From Ashinkailepas kermadecensis (taxonomy: Eukaryota; Arthropoda; Thecostraca; Neolepadidae): a stretch of DNA of 64,000 bases. The stretch is from contig JAOTOM010005051.1 of the NCBI GenBank assembly GCA_034440615.1, positions 62,001 through 126,000 of the forward strand, given 5' to 3'. The notes beneath the pieces were generated by a model. That model had not been told where the DNA came from and searched no databases. It saw only the letters and a program-made list of their open reading frames with translations. The first letter of the stretch is position 1. Each line of letters begins with the position of its first letter. Shown piece after piece: positions 53,701 through 64,000 of the stretch. A program made the position numbers and the translations under genes.

Positions 53701-54782
53701 GGTGGGGCCAAATGACCATTTTCGTGGCAAAACATGCTCTGTAAGCCATTTTAGCCTGGTGTGTGTCAAGGGGGTTGACTTCTGAAAATGATCGTGGGGG
53801 GGGGGGGCACAATACATAAAGGCAAGCCCAAATGGATTGGGGGACCACTAGGCAGTGGCGTCGCAACGAAATTCTTCCAGGGGGCAATGTTGGAAGGGGG
53901 CCTCCTATTGTTTGTTTAGGTAGGCTCTTGGTATGGTTCAAGAATGTGAAACATGATTTCATATTGATGTCTTGTTTGTTCTTGGCATGGTGCATCATTT
54001 ACGCAAAACGCAACAGCGATAATCATTTTTCGCTGATAACAAAGCCATGCCAGGGTATAAAAAAAGTAAATGTGGATAAATACCTAAGTGCCAAAACAAA
54101 CCAATGTCTTTATGCTTTCTCGACCTTCCCGCTGGCCTCTAGATTCCAGCGAGCTGGCGGGGCTGGTGCTGAACTATATCCCATTGATCAACCCACTTCT
54201 ATGTCCACCAAGTCTAACTGAATATGGATAGATTCATCACTACTGTTAGTCATTCCCACCATCTTGATGTCATAAGTAAGCTTAAACGATCATTTATCGG
54301 TCCCAGGACGACAATTTCGCGAAGGTGACAACGAGAAGTGGATTGAATTGGTTTTCTTATCGCCATCTTAGGGTTTATTTATTTTTTATAACATTTGGTG
54401 CTGGCTGTAAGGCATCTGGCACACAAGCTAAAATAATAAATCCTCGGCGAATAAATTCACCGCAAGAACAAGCATTGAACAACAGTGCATCCATGACAAT
54501 GCATAAATAATGTAAAACCTTCAAATTCCGCGCCGTCACGCCCATGGTCTTCGCTGTGCTGCACGGTTTTGTGAATGACGTCATTGAGAAGGTATTGAAG
54601 TTGGGAAGCTCTGATCATGCTGGCTGTAATCACAGAAGACAAGTTTGTAGGAAGAAAATACATTTAAAAACATCATTCCTCCCAATTTGTATGGGGCATC
54701 GGTGTTGTTTTGTATGCTTGTGAGGGGGAATTTGCCCCTCAATGTTGGCTTTTCCCCATGTTTCTGAAAATTATTGGGAAAC
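53701..54782. other. No gene recognised; CAGTGGCG element end at 53,854
   Basis: CAGTGGCGTCGCAACG at 53,854 and G-runs look like a hAT-type element end. The remainder is unassigned. Confidence 0.35.
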
Positions 54783-55880
54783 CAGTGGCGTACCTATATT
54801 TGCGTCAAGGGGAGGATGGGAAACGTATTTCGAAGGGGTCCACCTACCCCATTAACACGCGCACTGGAGGGGGGGCGAAATCCGCCCACCCCTCCGGTTT
54901 TTCGCAAATAACTGCAGATTTTACCGGTCGATATACGCGATGTTCGGTGTACCTGCTTAAAAATGAACGGCGCGTCGTTTAAAGCAAGAAAAATTGAAAT
55001 CGCTCGAAAAAATTTCAAGTTAGGGGCCGCTAAAGTCAAACAATGTTATACCGCCAAACCACAAAAATCGGCGCAGATGCGCTCCCAGTATACTGACAAA
55101 AGGGAAGTGTTCTAGGCAACACTAGGGACTTGTTTGATGCATATTGATATGCTGTATAGTTTCAAGGTCATGTTAGGTCACTAAGGTCAAGTCAGGTCAA
55201 ATTCACGACAGGTTAATGGAACCAAACTTGATCAACTGGAATGTTGCCATAAATGCACTACTGGTTGTCATTTGTACTGTTTGTCATTGCGTTTCCATAC
55301 TTTATTATTCATGTACTTCACTCCCTTCTTCACGAAGCCGATTGCTCCGAGCTGCCCGACGGAGCAGTCGGGCGGGCGGCTGGTTCCGGTAACTGGAACA
55401 GGTAACTGACCTGATAAAGTGGTGCTATGTAGGTGACCTGAGGTCAAATGTTGGGTCTATTATCTGCATTGCATCATTAGTAATGTCCAAAACATCATTG
55501 ATGCCCATTTTTGAGCATTTAAACACAATCACAGCGATCCATAACGATGACAAGCCAAGCCACGCAAAACCGGAATTTTTCCAAATCTGACCTCATTTGA
55601 CCTTGAAGATATTGACCTAAGGTCACGAAAATTGCACACAATAGAGTTCACTACCGTGCCCATCCACCCTGCGAATTTCGTTCCTCCAGCTTTACTAGGA
55701 GCCGAGATCTTAGGGGGGGGGGGGCGGAATCCGCCTCCCCCCTCCAGTGCGCGTAATTCTCAGAGGCCCTCCAGGGCGCGTGTTAAAGAAGTCCCCGGAT
55801 TTCGACCACTATTTTGTCAAAGGGGACCTTTTTAAATGAAATAATTAGTGATCAACTGAATTGTCGTATGGAGGGGCCTA
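54783..55880 (+). mobile_element. CAGTGGC-type element end, interrupted by TTAA element
   Basis: 54,783-54,851 and 55,783-55,880 together match 17,060-17,230. The 21-bp array at 56,290 follows about 400 bp later, as an array also follows at 17,330. Confidence 0.55.
54856..55782. mobile_element. TTAA-flanked non-autonomous DNA element (copy 2)
   Basis: TTAA at 54,852-54,855 and 55,783-55,786; ends CACGCGCACTGGAGG and CCTCCAGGGCGCGTG. It is the same family as 20,644-21,773 but in the opposite orientation, without the SINE. One end is doubled: CCTCCAGTGCGCGT then CCTCCAGGGCGCGT. Everted pairs TGACCTGAGGTCA (55,434) and TGACCTAAGGTCA (55,613) lie inside. Confidence 0.9.
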
Positions 55881-56289
55881 ATCTACCACTATCGTTTCTG
55901 ATTCGTCGGATTTCAACTCTAACTCCCCCACCTCTGTTAAAATGTTTTCTTTTGGTATCCCTTGATATGTCACCTCACAATGCTGAAATTACACCTATAC
56001 AAATCACTTTAAAATGTAAAATTTCCCAATTTCAAACATTCCAGTTCATAGCGCCCGGTCGCCACGGCGCCAACGTTCGTGCACATGCACACCCATCTTC
56101 GTGCATTCGCCACACTTCGTGCGATGCTACGGTTTCTGCTAGGCCTCCTACGTTTTGCTAATTGTTGCCACATGATTTGACTTGCGCCATATTTGACGTG
56201 ATGGAATGCTCGTATGGACGTTCGCTGCGAAAATTCGATTGATGAAATTCGATCATTAGTTCCCTACTTCCAACATTGTATGGCCAGTT

Positions 56290-59200
56290 GCACTTTCGGC
56301 CCCCGTTTTGCTCTTAGGGTCCCGCTGTGTTTATTTGGGGCTTCTGACGCACATTTGTGGGGCCCCAGTATAATTTTGGGGCTTCGGTGCGAGTTGTCTG
56401 GGTCCCAGCGCGACTTATCGCGCCCTGGCGCGTGGTTCCGGGGACCCAACACGTTTCCTGGGCTGGACGCGATTTTTGTGGATCTCTTCTGAATTTTCCT
56501 TAAAGTCCGAATCCTGGTCTGATTTTCGAGCCCTTGGCCCACCTCGATTTTTGTAGCCCACCTCGATTTTTGTTCGAGCTCCGATATGTTTTCTGGGCTG
56601 TACGCGATTTGTGAAGCCATTTTCCTGACCCGGACAGCTATTTTTTTGGAATCCCTCCTTATTTTGGAAGGCTCCGGCTTGATTTTTTGGGGGATACCGA
56701 TGCGAATTTTGGGGTCACACTGCTTGTGGGGTCCTAGAGGCCAATTTTTGTGAGCCCCGACGTGAATGTTTGATGCCCAGACCAAATGTTTGGGACTACC
56801 GATGGGAATTGTGGGTCCCGAATGCGATATTTTGGGAACCGGTTCGAGTTTGCGGGGCGCGTTGTACTTAGCTGTGACCCCAACGCGATCTTGGCGGTTC
56901 CTGTTGTAGATTTTCGGGCCTCGGGGCGAGTTTTCTGGGCCCGCCGTATTTATCGGGTCAGCCCCTTGCTCGAATTCTGGTGGACCGAGGCGAATTTTTG
57001 TGGCCCTAGCACGACTTTTTGGGGCCCCGGCACGATTCTTGGGAGCTTATCCCTCTTAGGAGGGAGAGGACATTTGCCCCTTTGATATGCCACTGCGGCA
57101 ACCGAAGTTTTTTTTTCAGCCGATGGCACCTTTCGGAGTGTAAAAGCCCTCCGGGTAATTTTTCCGGACCTGTTCTTAATTTGTCGGTGCTGGGGTCGAT
57201 TCGGTCGAGTCTCGGTGTGAACTTTTTGGACATCGGGTTCTATCTTTTTAAAGGTCCTTATGTGATATTGTTGGGTCCCGGTACGATTCTTCGGTCTCCC
57301 GGTGCGATTTTTCTTTCTCGATGCCCTCACACGTTTTTTGTGGTGCCCAACGGGCGTTTGGGGGACTGACCCGATTTTTGAGGCCGTTGAGTGACATTCC
57401 GGTTGAAAATTGATTTGTTAGGGCAGCTGCAAATGTTGGGACCTGACGCGACCTTTTGGGCCCCCAGTGTGATTGTCAAGGACTGTGACGCGACTTTTTT
57501 TTAGTCCAATGTAATCTTTTGTGTCCCTACGTCATTTGCTTGGATCCCTAGCGCGAGTTTTAGCGACCTCGACACTTTTTGGGCGTCCAACACGTTTTGG
57601 AGGCTTTTGGCGTCATTGTTGGGGCCCCAGAGTGATTATCCATGTCCGGATTATTTTGCGTCGCCCCGGCTTCATTTGTGTCCCAATGAGACTGTTAGGG
57701 AACGGTACGACCTGTCGTGCCCCTAGCGTGATTTTCATGGTCCGGGCGTGACTTTTTGGTACCCCCAGGCTCAGCGTGATATTCAGGGACCCCGGCCGGC
57801 TCTTTTTGGGACCATGTCGTGATTTTCATGTACCCCGGCACGATTCCTACAATTTCTTAGGGGCTTCTTGCAAATTATAGGCCTCCTCTCGCGTCTTAGG
57901 GGTCTCGTCCCATTTCCTGGAGCCTCTTTACCGGTTTTGGATGTCTTCTCGTGTCTTACCCTCCTCCATATTCAATGGCCCCGTCTCCCGTCTTGGAGGA
58001 CCTCCTCCTACATCCTGGTGCCCCTTTAACATGGCATGGGGCTTCCTCTCATGTTCCAGGGGCATTCTCTGCCAGATTATGGGCCTCCTGTCACGCCTCG
58101 TGGGCCTCCTCCTTTGTCCTGGCAAAGCCTACCCGTCTTGAGGGCATCTTCAATTATGGAAACCTCACCTCCTTCCATACCTGCTACCACTCCCATCTTA
58201 AGGGCCTTCTCTCATTTCCTGGGAACTCCTTCCGGTCTTCGGGGCCTCATTCGGCCCTGGAGACCTCCTATTCCGTCTTGAGGGACTCCTCTCGAGTCCG
58301 GCAGGGGCCTCCTTTTCTCTTCGAGAGGCCTTCTTTTTCAAATTATGGGCCTCCTCTCACGTCTTGGGGGGCCTCCTGCTCTGCGTTTTGATTCGATCTT
58401 TGCCCATTTTAAGGGTGGCCTCTTATCTCCTGGTGGACTCCTCTTCTCTCCCAGGTGCTTCCTCTTCCAAATTACAAGCAACCTTTCTTATCTCAGTTCA
58501 CTTGTCATTTTCTGGGGACCTTCTTTCTCGCCTGGGAGCCATCTCTCTTGTCTTGGAACCTTCTTTCTCGCCTGGGAGCCACCCCTCTTATCTAATGGCC
58601 TTTCTCTCCTATTTTAAGGACCTCCTCGTTCATCATGGGGTCTCATTTCCAATGTTGTGTAGTCCTCTTCCGAATTAGGTGTCTCCTGCCACGTTTCTGG
58701 ATCATCCTTTTCTATCTTGGTGCAACCTTTGGGGGCTGTTTTTGCGTCTCCGAAACCTCATTTCATATCCACCGCCTTTCTCTTCCGTCTTAGGGCCTCC
58801 TCTCATTTTCTGGGGTCTCCTTTGCAATCCTGAGGGTCTCCTTTCCAATCCTGGGGGCCTCCTTTGCAATCCCGGGGGCCTCCTTTTCAATCATGGGGTG
58901 CCTCTTTGCAATCATGGGGGCCTCCTTTGAAATCCTGTGGGCCTCCTTTGCAATCATGTGGGCCTCCTTTGCAATCCTGGGGGCCTCCTTTGCAATCTTG
59001 AGGGCCTCCGTGCGAATTGTCGACACTCTCTTGATTTCTGGGGCCTCCTATCCTCTCCTAGGTGACTCCTTTTTTTCTTTCAAATTAGGGGCCTCCTCTC
59101 ACGTCTTGGAGGCCTCCTCACCTGTGTTTGGAGCCTCATTATCCTCTTAGCAAGGTGCTTTTGTGTCATAGTCACAAAACTTCTCTCCTAGGGTCCTCCT

Positions 59201-59500
59201 CTTCCAAAATATGGGCCTCATCTGGTTGGTCTCAGTGGCCTTCTCTCATTCCTGCGGAGACCTCCTTACCCATCTTGGGGCTCCCTCTTGCGTCCGGAGA
59301 AATATCTCCTACCATTACTTATTTTCTATTGTAGGGGCCTCTTCTTCCATCTTGGGGGCCTCGTTTTCCAAATTAAGAATATACTGCCACCAATCGGAAG
59401 CCTTCTTGTCTAACCCGGATGGCTTCCTGCCCACGTATCGGTGGCATCCTTTTCGTCCTGGGGCCTCCTCACAATCTCAGTCCTATCTCTTATTATGACC
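56290..59500. repeat. Long degenerate ~21-bp tandem array, >3 kb
   Basis: From 56,290 to about 57,860 the unit is roughly GCGATTTTTTGGGGCCCCGGC (for example GGCACGATTCTTGGG, GCACGACTTTTTGGGGCCCC). From about 57,880 it drifts to GGGGCCTCCTTTGCAATCTT. Best kept at 58,850-59,000, where the 21-bp step is exact. Both versions share GGGGCC plus a GC-A-T-rich second half in the same orientation, so I read them as one family with two subtypes. 21 bp keeps frames open (a 7-residue period on either strand), which explains the many open frames here. Confidence 0.75.
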
Positions 59501-60385
59501 TGATTAGATTTCGCGGGAGCCTCGTTGCCAGTCTTGGGGCCTCCTTGACAGCATGATCTTTTGTCTCGTGGCCTCCTTACTCACCTTTTTTCTTGCGCAT
59601 TTCAGGATAGGGGCCTCTTCAAATTTCAGCGCGGGGGGGGGCCCAGTCTCACGGCAGGAGGGGCGACTGCCCCCTCTGCCTCCCCACCCCGTGGGCGACG
59701 CCCCTGCCACTAGGGTTCCATGTTGAAAGCTGAAAATATTAAGGGGCAAGGCCAACATTGAGGGGAAACTTCCCCCTAAAAAGTATATAAGGTGAATGCG
59801 GAATGGTCAAATGGTTAGGCTTCAGCCAATTTGTGAAGCCAAATCGATGATTGAGGGGACCAGTGGTACCCCTCAGCATAAAGAAAGCGACTCTCATGGG
59901 CACATGCCCCAAATTTCCTCTCACTTTGCCCACCAACGAACCATACCAAATCGACACATCGGAGCAGGTAACCCATCGATGTAGTAGCAGTTTGACAACT
60001 TCTTTGTCACAACTGTCAGTTGTCACAGTCAATTTTGGTGATGAAATATTCTTGATCAGAGCCTATGATTCGATTCGGAGGGTCGTTTCGGACACAACTA
60101 CCGCTTCGAATTTGAAAAATACCTTGGTTGAATTCTAATAACGAATAAATTAAAACATTTCCATGGCATATTTACCGAAAACTTAATTCTGTTCAGCACA
60201 TGGGTCGACGATCTGTCTGGTCCGAGACGATCGTCATTATTTTGGTTGGTGTCAAAACTCCGCGAAAAAGGATACGATCAAGGCCCGATACGCATTGACC
60301 TCTATATACAATGTTATATATAGAGGTCATGCCGATACGATGGATTCGATATGCGTGCATTCAATTCTACCTAGTCGTTCTTCTT
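59501..60385. other. GC-palindromic element end and spacer
   Basis: 59,625-59,715 is a G/C-run palindrome ending GGGCGACGCCCCTGCCACTA, resembling a hAT-type end in inverse orientation. A near-perfect hairpin lies at 60,294-60,330 (TGACCTCTATATA against TATATAGAGGTCA). No gene recognised. Confidence 0.4.
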
Positions 60386-60610
60386 TTAACCTAACACGCC
60401 TCCGTTCACCAGATCGTGCACGCTCCAGTTGATGTTGGTGCATACAATAGGAGATTGGTAAAACATGAAGTATTCACCTGCTCTGATCAAAGCATTAGCT
60501 ACAGGTGTTTTCATTAAAGAGAAGTCAGTTCCGGGGTACGTTTTTAATAATTGCTTGAATTGCATTCCCTTTAAATTGTAATATACTAAAGTTGCATTCC
60601 AACGCGTCAT
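60386..60610 (-). CDS. Unrecognised open frame, possible terminal exon
   Basis: It encodes 74 residues to a TAA, preceded on the minus strand by AACCTAG, which could be a splice acceptor. Visible content: WNATLVYYNLKGMQFKQLL, then MKTPVANALIRAGEYFMFYQ and a final INWSVHDLVNGGVLG. Composition looks protein-like (few low-complexity stretches, mixed codons), unlike the repeat-driven frames nearby. I do not recognise a family. The last part faintly recalls the LVNG segment of PIF1-type helicases found in Helitrons, which is a guess. It may be a host exon or a transposon remnant. Confidence 0.3.
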   Translation of the reverse strand: MTRWNATLVYYNLKGMQFKQLLKTYPGTDFSLMKTPVANALIRAGEYFMFYQSPIVCTNINWSVHDLVNGGVLG

Positions 60611-61469
60611 CTAGGTTAGTTCCACGGAGGTTGGCCCCGGTGGACTCTACACTAAATCTGGAATAAAACTGGAAATCTAGTTGGTCTAATCAGTGAGGAA
60701 AGCAGGCTGGAACATAGGCTGTAAGAAGGCTTTTCGTATGTTTGCAAACATTTTCATGGGGAATTCTTGGTCAGGGTAGAAAAATGGAACATATGTTTCA
60801 GCTACTCATATGCTTGAACTGCATTTAAAGTCATTTTCTCTTCGGGACAAAATGTTAGTAAACATGACCGTGTACGCAGGCATGGGTGAACTAACGTAAA
60901 CCATCGGCGTATAGGTACCTAGTGCCTATATATAGGTAAATGGTGTTAACAATGTGTACCTTGTCGATTCTTGGAAACTGACACAAAATAAAGTGGCAAA
61001 GTGCTGATGAAAACACAAAAGCCATCGCAATGCCAAAAATACAAAACATCTGGTGACAGTTGTGCCATTTCTCCAGTCGGTTTTTCCGATCGCATTTGCA
61101 TGCCTATTTGGTGCATACGGCCTTGAATATCTGGGCGCTGGTATGCGAAAAGTTGATTCGTAGCCTTGATCCGTAGTGCAAGGCCATATAGGTTTGGTGG
61201 AGTGTTTCAGCGTTCGCGGCGAGGTGGGTACCCTACGTACCCAGGTAGGTACGTACCTGAGGTATAGTATAGGTGGTGGTGGTTCGGTGCGTGAGAGGTG
61301 AGGTTATTACGGTAGTTATAAAATTTTGAAAATGGTTAATGTGCAACGTTATATGAAATTGGTTATTGTTTAAAGGAAACCGAATGGCATCGCAATTCAA
61401 CTCAATGATTTCCGGGATCTAGGTAGGTAGTATGTAGGTAGGTACCTATGTAGGTACCTAGGTAGGTAC
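60611..61469. other. No gene recognised; GGTACC-rich stretches
   Basis: Short words TAGGTACC/GGTAGGTA recur at 61,225-61,265 and 61,418-61,470 (also at 30,855-30,880). They look like small degenerate simple repeats with hairpin potential. Confidence 0.4.
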
Positions 61470-61575
61470 GTTAAAATATTCAAGACGTTCAAAACCTCTA
61501 AGGTTCAGAAACCATAACGTTCAAAATCTCTAAGCATTCAAAATCTCTAAACCTTGAGAAGTAATGAGAATTCAA
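61470..61575 (+). repeat. Degenerate ~16-bp array, left arm of a facing pair
   Basis: Units GTTCAAAACCTCTAAG, GTTCAGAAACCATAAC, GTTCAAAATCTCTAAGC, ATTCAAAATCTCTAAACC. The reverse complement of the consensus is the unit of 61,895-62,220. Confidence 0.7.
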
Positions 61576-61780
61576 ATCATCTTAATCAAGAACTATGGTA
61601 AAATCGGTGACTGCACTTGAAGCACTCGGTGCAGCCTTTGGGCAGGTGAACTTTATTCCTGTTGAAATGTGTGTGTGTGGGAGGGAAGGATGTGAAGTTT
61701 ATATGTGAAAACTTTGAAAGCAAATGTTTGCTTGAATGTTATTGCTTACATGACACCTTTCAGAACAATATCACACTTCT

Positions 61781-61830
61781 GGGCGCTAAATGATCACGCT
61801 TTGGTCGAAGCACCCTTAAACCCAAATAAC
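61781..61830 (+). mobile_element. Tiny retroposon insert, 50 bp
   Basis: A perfect 15-bp duplication, CAATATCACACTTCT, lies at 61,766-61,780 and 61,831-61,845. The insert starts GGGCGCTAAATGATCACGC and ends TTAAACCCAAATAAC. This is the cleanest example of the class. Confidence 0.9.
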
Positions 61831-61894
61831 CAATATCACACTTCTTCAAGGCAAAAGTTTGTGTGGTTAGTGTTTTTGTGCGTGATGTGTGATT

Positions 61895-62220
61895 AGTGGT
61901 TTTGAACATGTTGGTGGTTTTGAACATGTTAGTGGTTTTGATTGCTGGAGGCTCTGAACTCGTTTGCTATTAGACAGTATCAACTCTTGCTGTACTTGTG
62001 GATTTGATGTTTTGATACCTTCAAGGTTTTGAACACCTAGAGCTTTTGATCGTGTGTGCTTTTGAGTCTTTAGATGCTTTGAACTCCTAGAGAATTTGAA
62101 TGGTTAGAGGTTTTGGATATTAGAAGTTCTGAACTTCCCCAATACAGAATCAAATCTCCAAATTTAGAGGTTTTGAATGCTTAGTCCTTTTGATTCCTAG
62201 ATGTTTTGGTATATGTTTTG
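61895..62220 (-). repeat. Degenerate ~17-bp array, right arm of a facing pair
   Basis: About fourteen units such as GTTAGTGGTTTTGATT, ACCTTCAAGGTTTTGAAC, GGTTAGAGGTTTTGGAT and TTTAGAGGTTTTGAAT. The consensus CTTAGAGGTTTTGAAC is the exact complement of the left-arm unit. About 320 bp separate the arms. Confidence 0.72.
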
Positions 62221-62261
62221 GTAAATTTCCAGGTCGAGGTAAAGTGTGATTTTTTGGATTA

Positions 62262-62925
62262 TTTTTTTAATACAGGGTATTTTAACGTAAAAACATGATG
62301 CGACCACTTATTTTCTCTGCAAATGATTACTTTTAAGTCAGCAACAGTTGATGACGTTGTAATGCTTTGATGACGTCATGCATTAAGTCGTGTACAAAAA
62401 TAACAAATAACCTAACCTAGACTAAGATAATGTAGCATAATATATAAGATATATTATATCATAATATAATCTAATCTAACCTAGCCTAACCTAACCTAAC
62501 GTAACCAGAAAACCAGAATCATCCGAAACAAATTTTTAGGACATGACGTCATCAAATATTTTTTTAACAAATAATACGCCATCGCAAGGAATTTCCCGGC
62601 CCTTACTGACGGTTGCTGGCGCAGCGTGTTGCGAGTATTCATTCTCAGAGATAATGTTGAATTAAGGCAGAAACATAAGGTTTTCGATGTCAAAGAGTAT
62701 TAGATCGAGTGCATAAAGTGTTGAACGTCTTCTTTATCATGTCTGTGACACACCAGGTACGGATAATTATACGCGATGTGCTGTTTGCAGAGTGAAAATT
62801 ATGGTCGTGTATTTGTTTGCCAACTGAAAAATAATCATTTGCAGGGAAAATGAGTGGTCGCATCATGATATTTACATTAAAATACCATGTGTTAAAAAAA
62901 CAAAAAAAAATCGCATTTTACCTGG
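62262..62925. mobile_element. Palindromic short element (~660 bp)
   Basis: The left end has AATACAGGGTATTTTAACGT, then ATGATGCGACCACTTATTTT and CTGCAAATGATTACTTTT. The right end is their complement (AAATGAGTGGTCGCATCAT, near 62,850). The centre has CCTAACCTAACCTAACG. A further left-type end follows at 62,965-63,065. Pieces of the same family occur at 23,020, 28,435, 29,165, 35,610 and 37,978. No coding capacity. Confidence 0.78.
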
Positions 62926-63239
62926 ATCTGGAATAATACCTATATTTTGCCCTAGGTAAAATTGGATTTTAAAGATTTTTTATACAGGGTATTATAACGT
63001 AAAAATGATGATGCAATCACTCATTTTCTCAGCAGATGATTACTTTTCAGTTGGCAAACAAATAACGCTGGCCGTAACGATCGCACAATGGGTCTGTACT
63101 ACCGACTGTAACGACAGCATGCACGGTCTGTACCAGCATATGTAGCAAGCGTACGCATGAACAGTCTACCTACCATTCGGCAGCAGAACGTGCATACTTT
63201 CAGTATGTATGGGCGGTGTCAGCTGGGGTGGAGTGGAGG

Positions 63240-63372
63240 CCGATGGTGACCTCATTTGACCCTGAAGACATTGACCTGGGGTCATGAAATGTATACTGCA
63301 GCGAGTTCACTACAGCTGTAATTCCTCCAAATTTTGTGCTTCTAGTTTCAGATCTTAGGTGGCCGAACCCCC
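63240..63372 (-). mobile_element. Fragment of the GGTCA-rich TTAA element family
   Basis: GTGACCTCATTTGACCCTGA, TGACCTGGGGTCATGAAAT and CAGATCTTAGGTGGCCGAAC-type words match 55,588-55,720 in order. The outer end is diverged (CCCCCCCCAGTGAGC). Confidence 0.7.
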
Positions 63373-64000
63373 CCCAGTGAGCATTATGTGAGAGGCATGT
63401 TGACCAAGGATCTTTTGCACTTCCTATGGTAGTGTTGCTTGCACTCAAAATGTAACGGAATGTGGTGTGTATGGAACCAGGCTGTTGAAATAAACAACTT
63501 GAACTGGATATGGATACAATGTTTCATGGGGTCACAAACCCTTGCTGTGAGGTAGGTGTATGACTACTTTGGTTCGAAGATACCAAAAGTTGAATGCCTG
63601 CAAAAAGTGAGAGGTCTTACCATGGGACAGCATGAAGCTGTCATGGAACCATCTTGGTGGCTCCAGTTCATCAGAATCCCTTTAAATTGTTTCTAGGACA
63701 GGGACGGATACAAGGGGCACTAGGGGCATGTGTCCCCAGTGTCCCCTCAGGTTTTCAGCCAGAATTGTGCATTGAAAGAAGTCTGACCTTCAGTGTGCCC
63801 GAATGCCCCCTCAAATTTTTCAGCCAGAAGCACTCTTCCAGAGACAAAGTTCCAAATACCAAATGGTCAAATTGGACATTCATTGCATGAGTAGGCTTTA
63901 ATTGAGTATTTCCCTCTTTACTTTCATGGACAAATATTATTACATCAAGCAACTCATGAATCAAAAGTGCAACATTAACCAACGGCCTCGACCGCTAACA
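63373..64000. other. No gene recognised
   Basis: 63,690-63,760 has a GGGGCACTAGGGGCATGTG/CCCCAGTG palindromic word of the kind found at element ends. Otherwise plain. Confidence 0.4.

Noticed and set aside
56264..59500. Many overlapping open frames with 7-residue period
   Set aside because: Consequence of the 21-bp array; no frame is favoured and no known protein appears.
54783..59715. One ~4.9-kb hAT-type element from CAGTGGC end to CCACTA end
   Set aside because: The flanking 8-mers (TGGGAAAC and AGGGTTCC) do not match, so the two ends cannot be assigned to one insertion.

Overview
The window is metazoan nuclear DNA, most likely from an arthropod. Coding exons are small and separated by GT-AG (and one GC-AG) introns. 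Most of the rest is transposon-derived sequence, and short runs of the arthropod-type telomere motif CCTAA occur inside dispersed repeats. Two conserved host genes could be recognised from exon translations. A cytosolic HMG-CoA synthase lies on the minus strand (three exons, 10,357-12,436, covering roughly the middle 210 residues and the catalytic Glu and Cys). A complete GINS subunit Sld5/GINS4 lies on the plus strand (five exons, 39,220-47,665, 237 residues).

Layout. 1-2.45 kb: 3' part of a CR1-type LINE. 2.5-9.1 kb: inverted repeat, 110-bp minisatellite, a tRNA-derived SINE, a decayed transposase gene resembling the RAG1/Transib group, and a DNA element rich in GGTCA motifs. 10.3-12.5 kb: HMG-CoA synthase exons. 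13-18.1 kb: 63-bp minisatellite, CT microsatellite, and two facing arrays of a degenerate ~20-bp repeat. 18.1-22.7 kb: a second CR1 copy on the minus strand carrying three nested insertions. 24.3-28.4 kb: the longest CR1 copy, with a GDSL-esterase ORF1 and an endonuclease/RT ORF2, both mutated. 28.4-39 kb: short DNA elements, one more CR1 3' fragment and a decayed SINE. 39.2-47.7 kb: Sld5, its introns holding a SINE, a CR1 fragment, a 73-bp minisatellite, a TA microsatellite and three tiny retroposon inserts. 48.6-50.1 kb and 61.5-62.2 kb: elements whose ends are facing arrays of short degenerate repeats. 54.8-59.5 kb: a TTAA-flanked element followed by a >3-kb degenerate ~21-bp array. 62.2-63.4 kb: palindromic short elements.

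The repeats explain one another in several places. The same TTAA element occurs twice, and for both insertions the paralogous empty site is present elsewhere in the window. One SINE sits inside a TTAA element that sits inside a LINE. Six 35-59-bp inserts, each bounded by 12-15-bp target duplications, match the 3' tail of the SINE and look like very small retroposons. No CRISPR array, no rRNA gene and no free-standing functional tRNA gene was seen. All identifications come from reading translations and repeats by eye; none was checked against a database.
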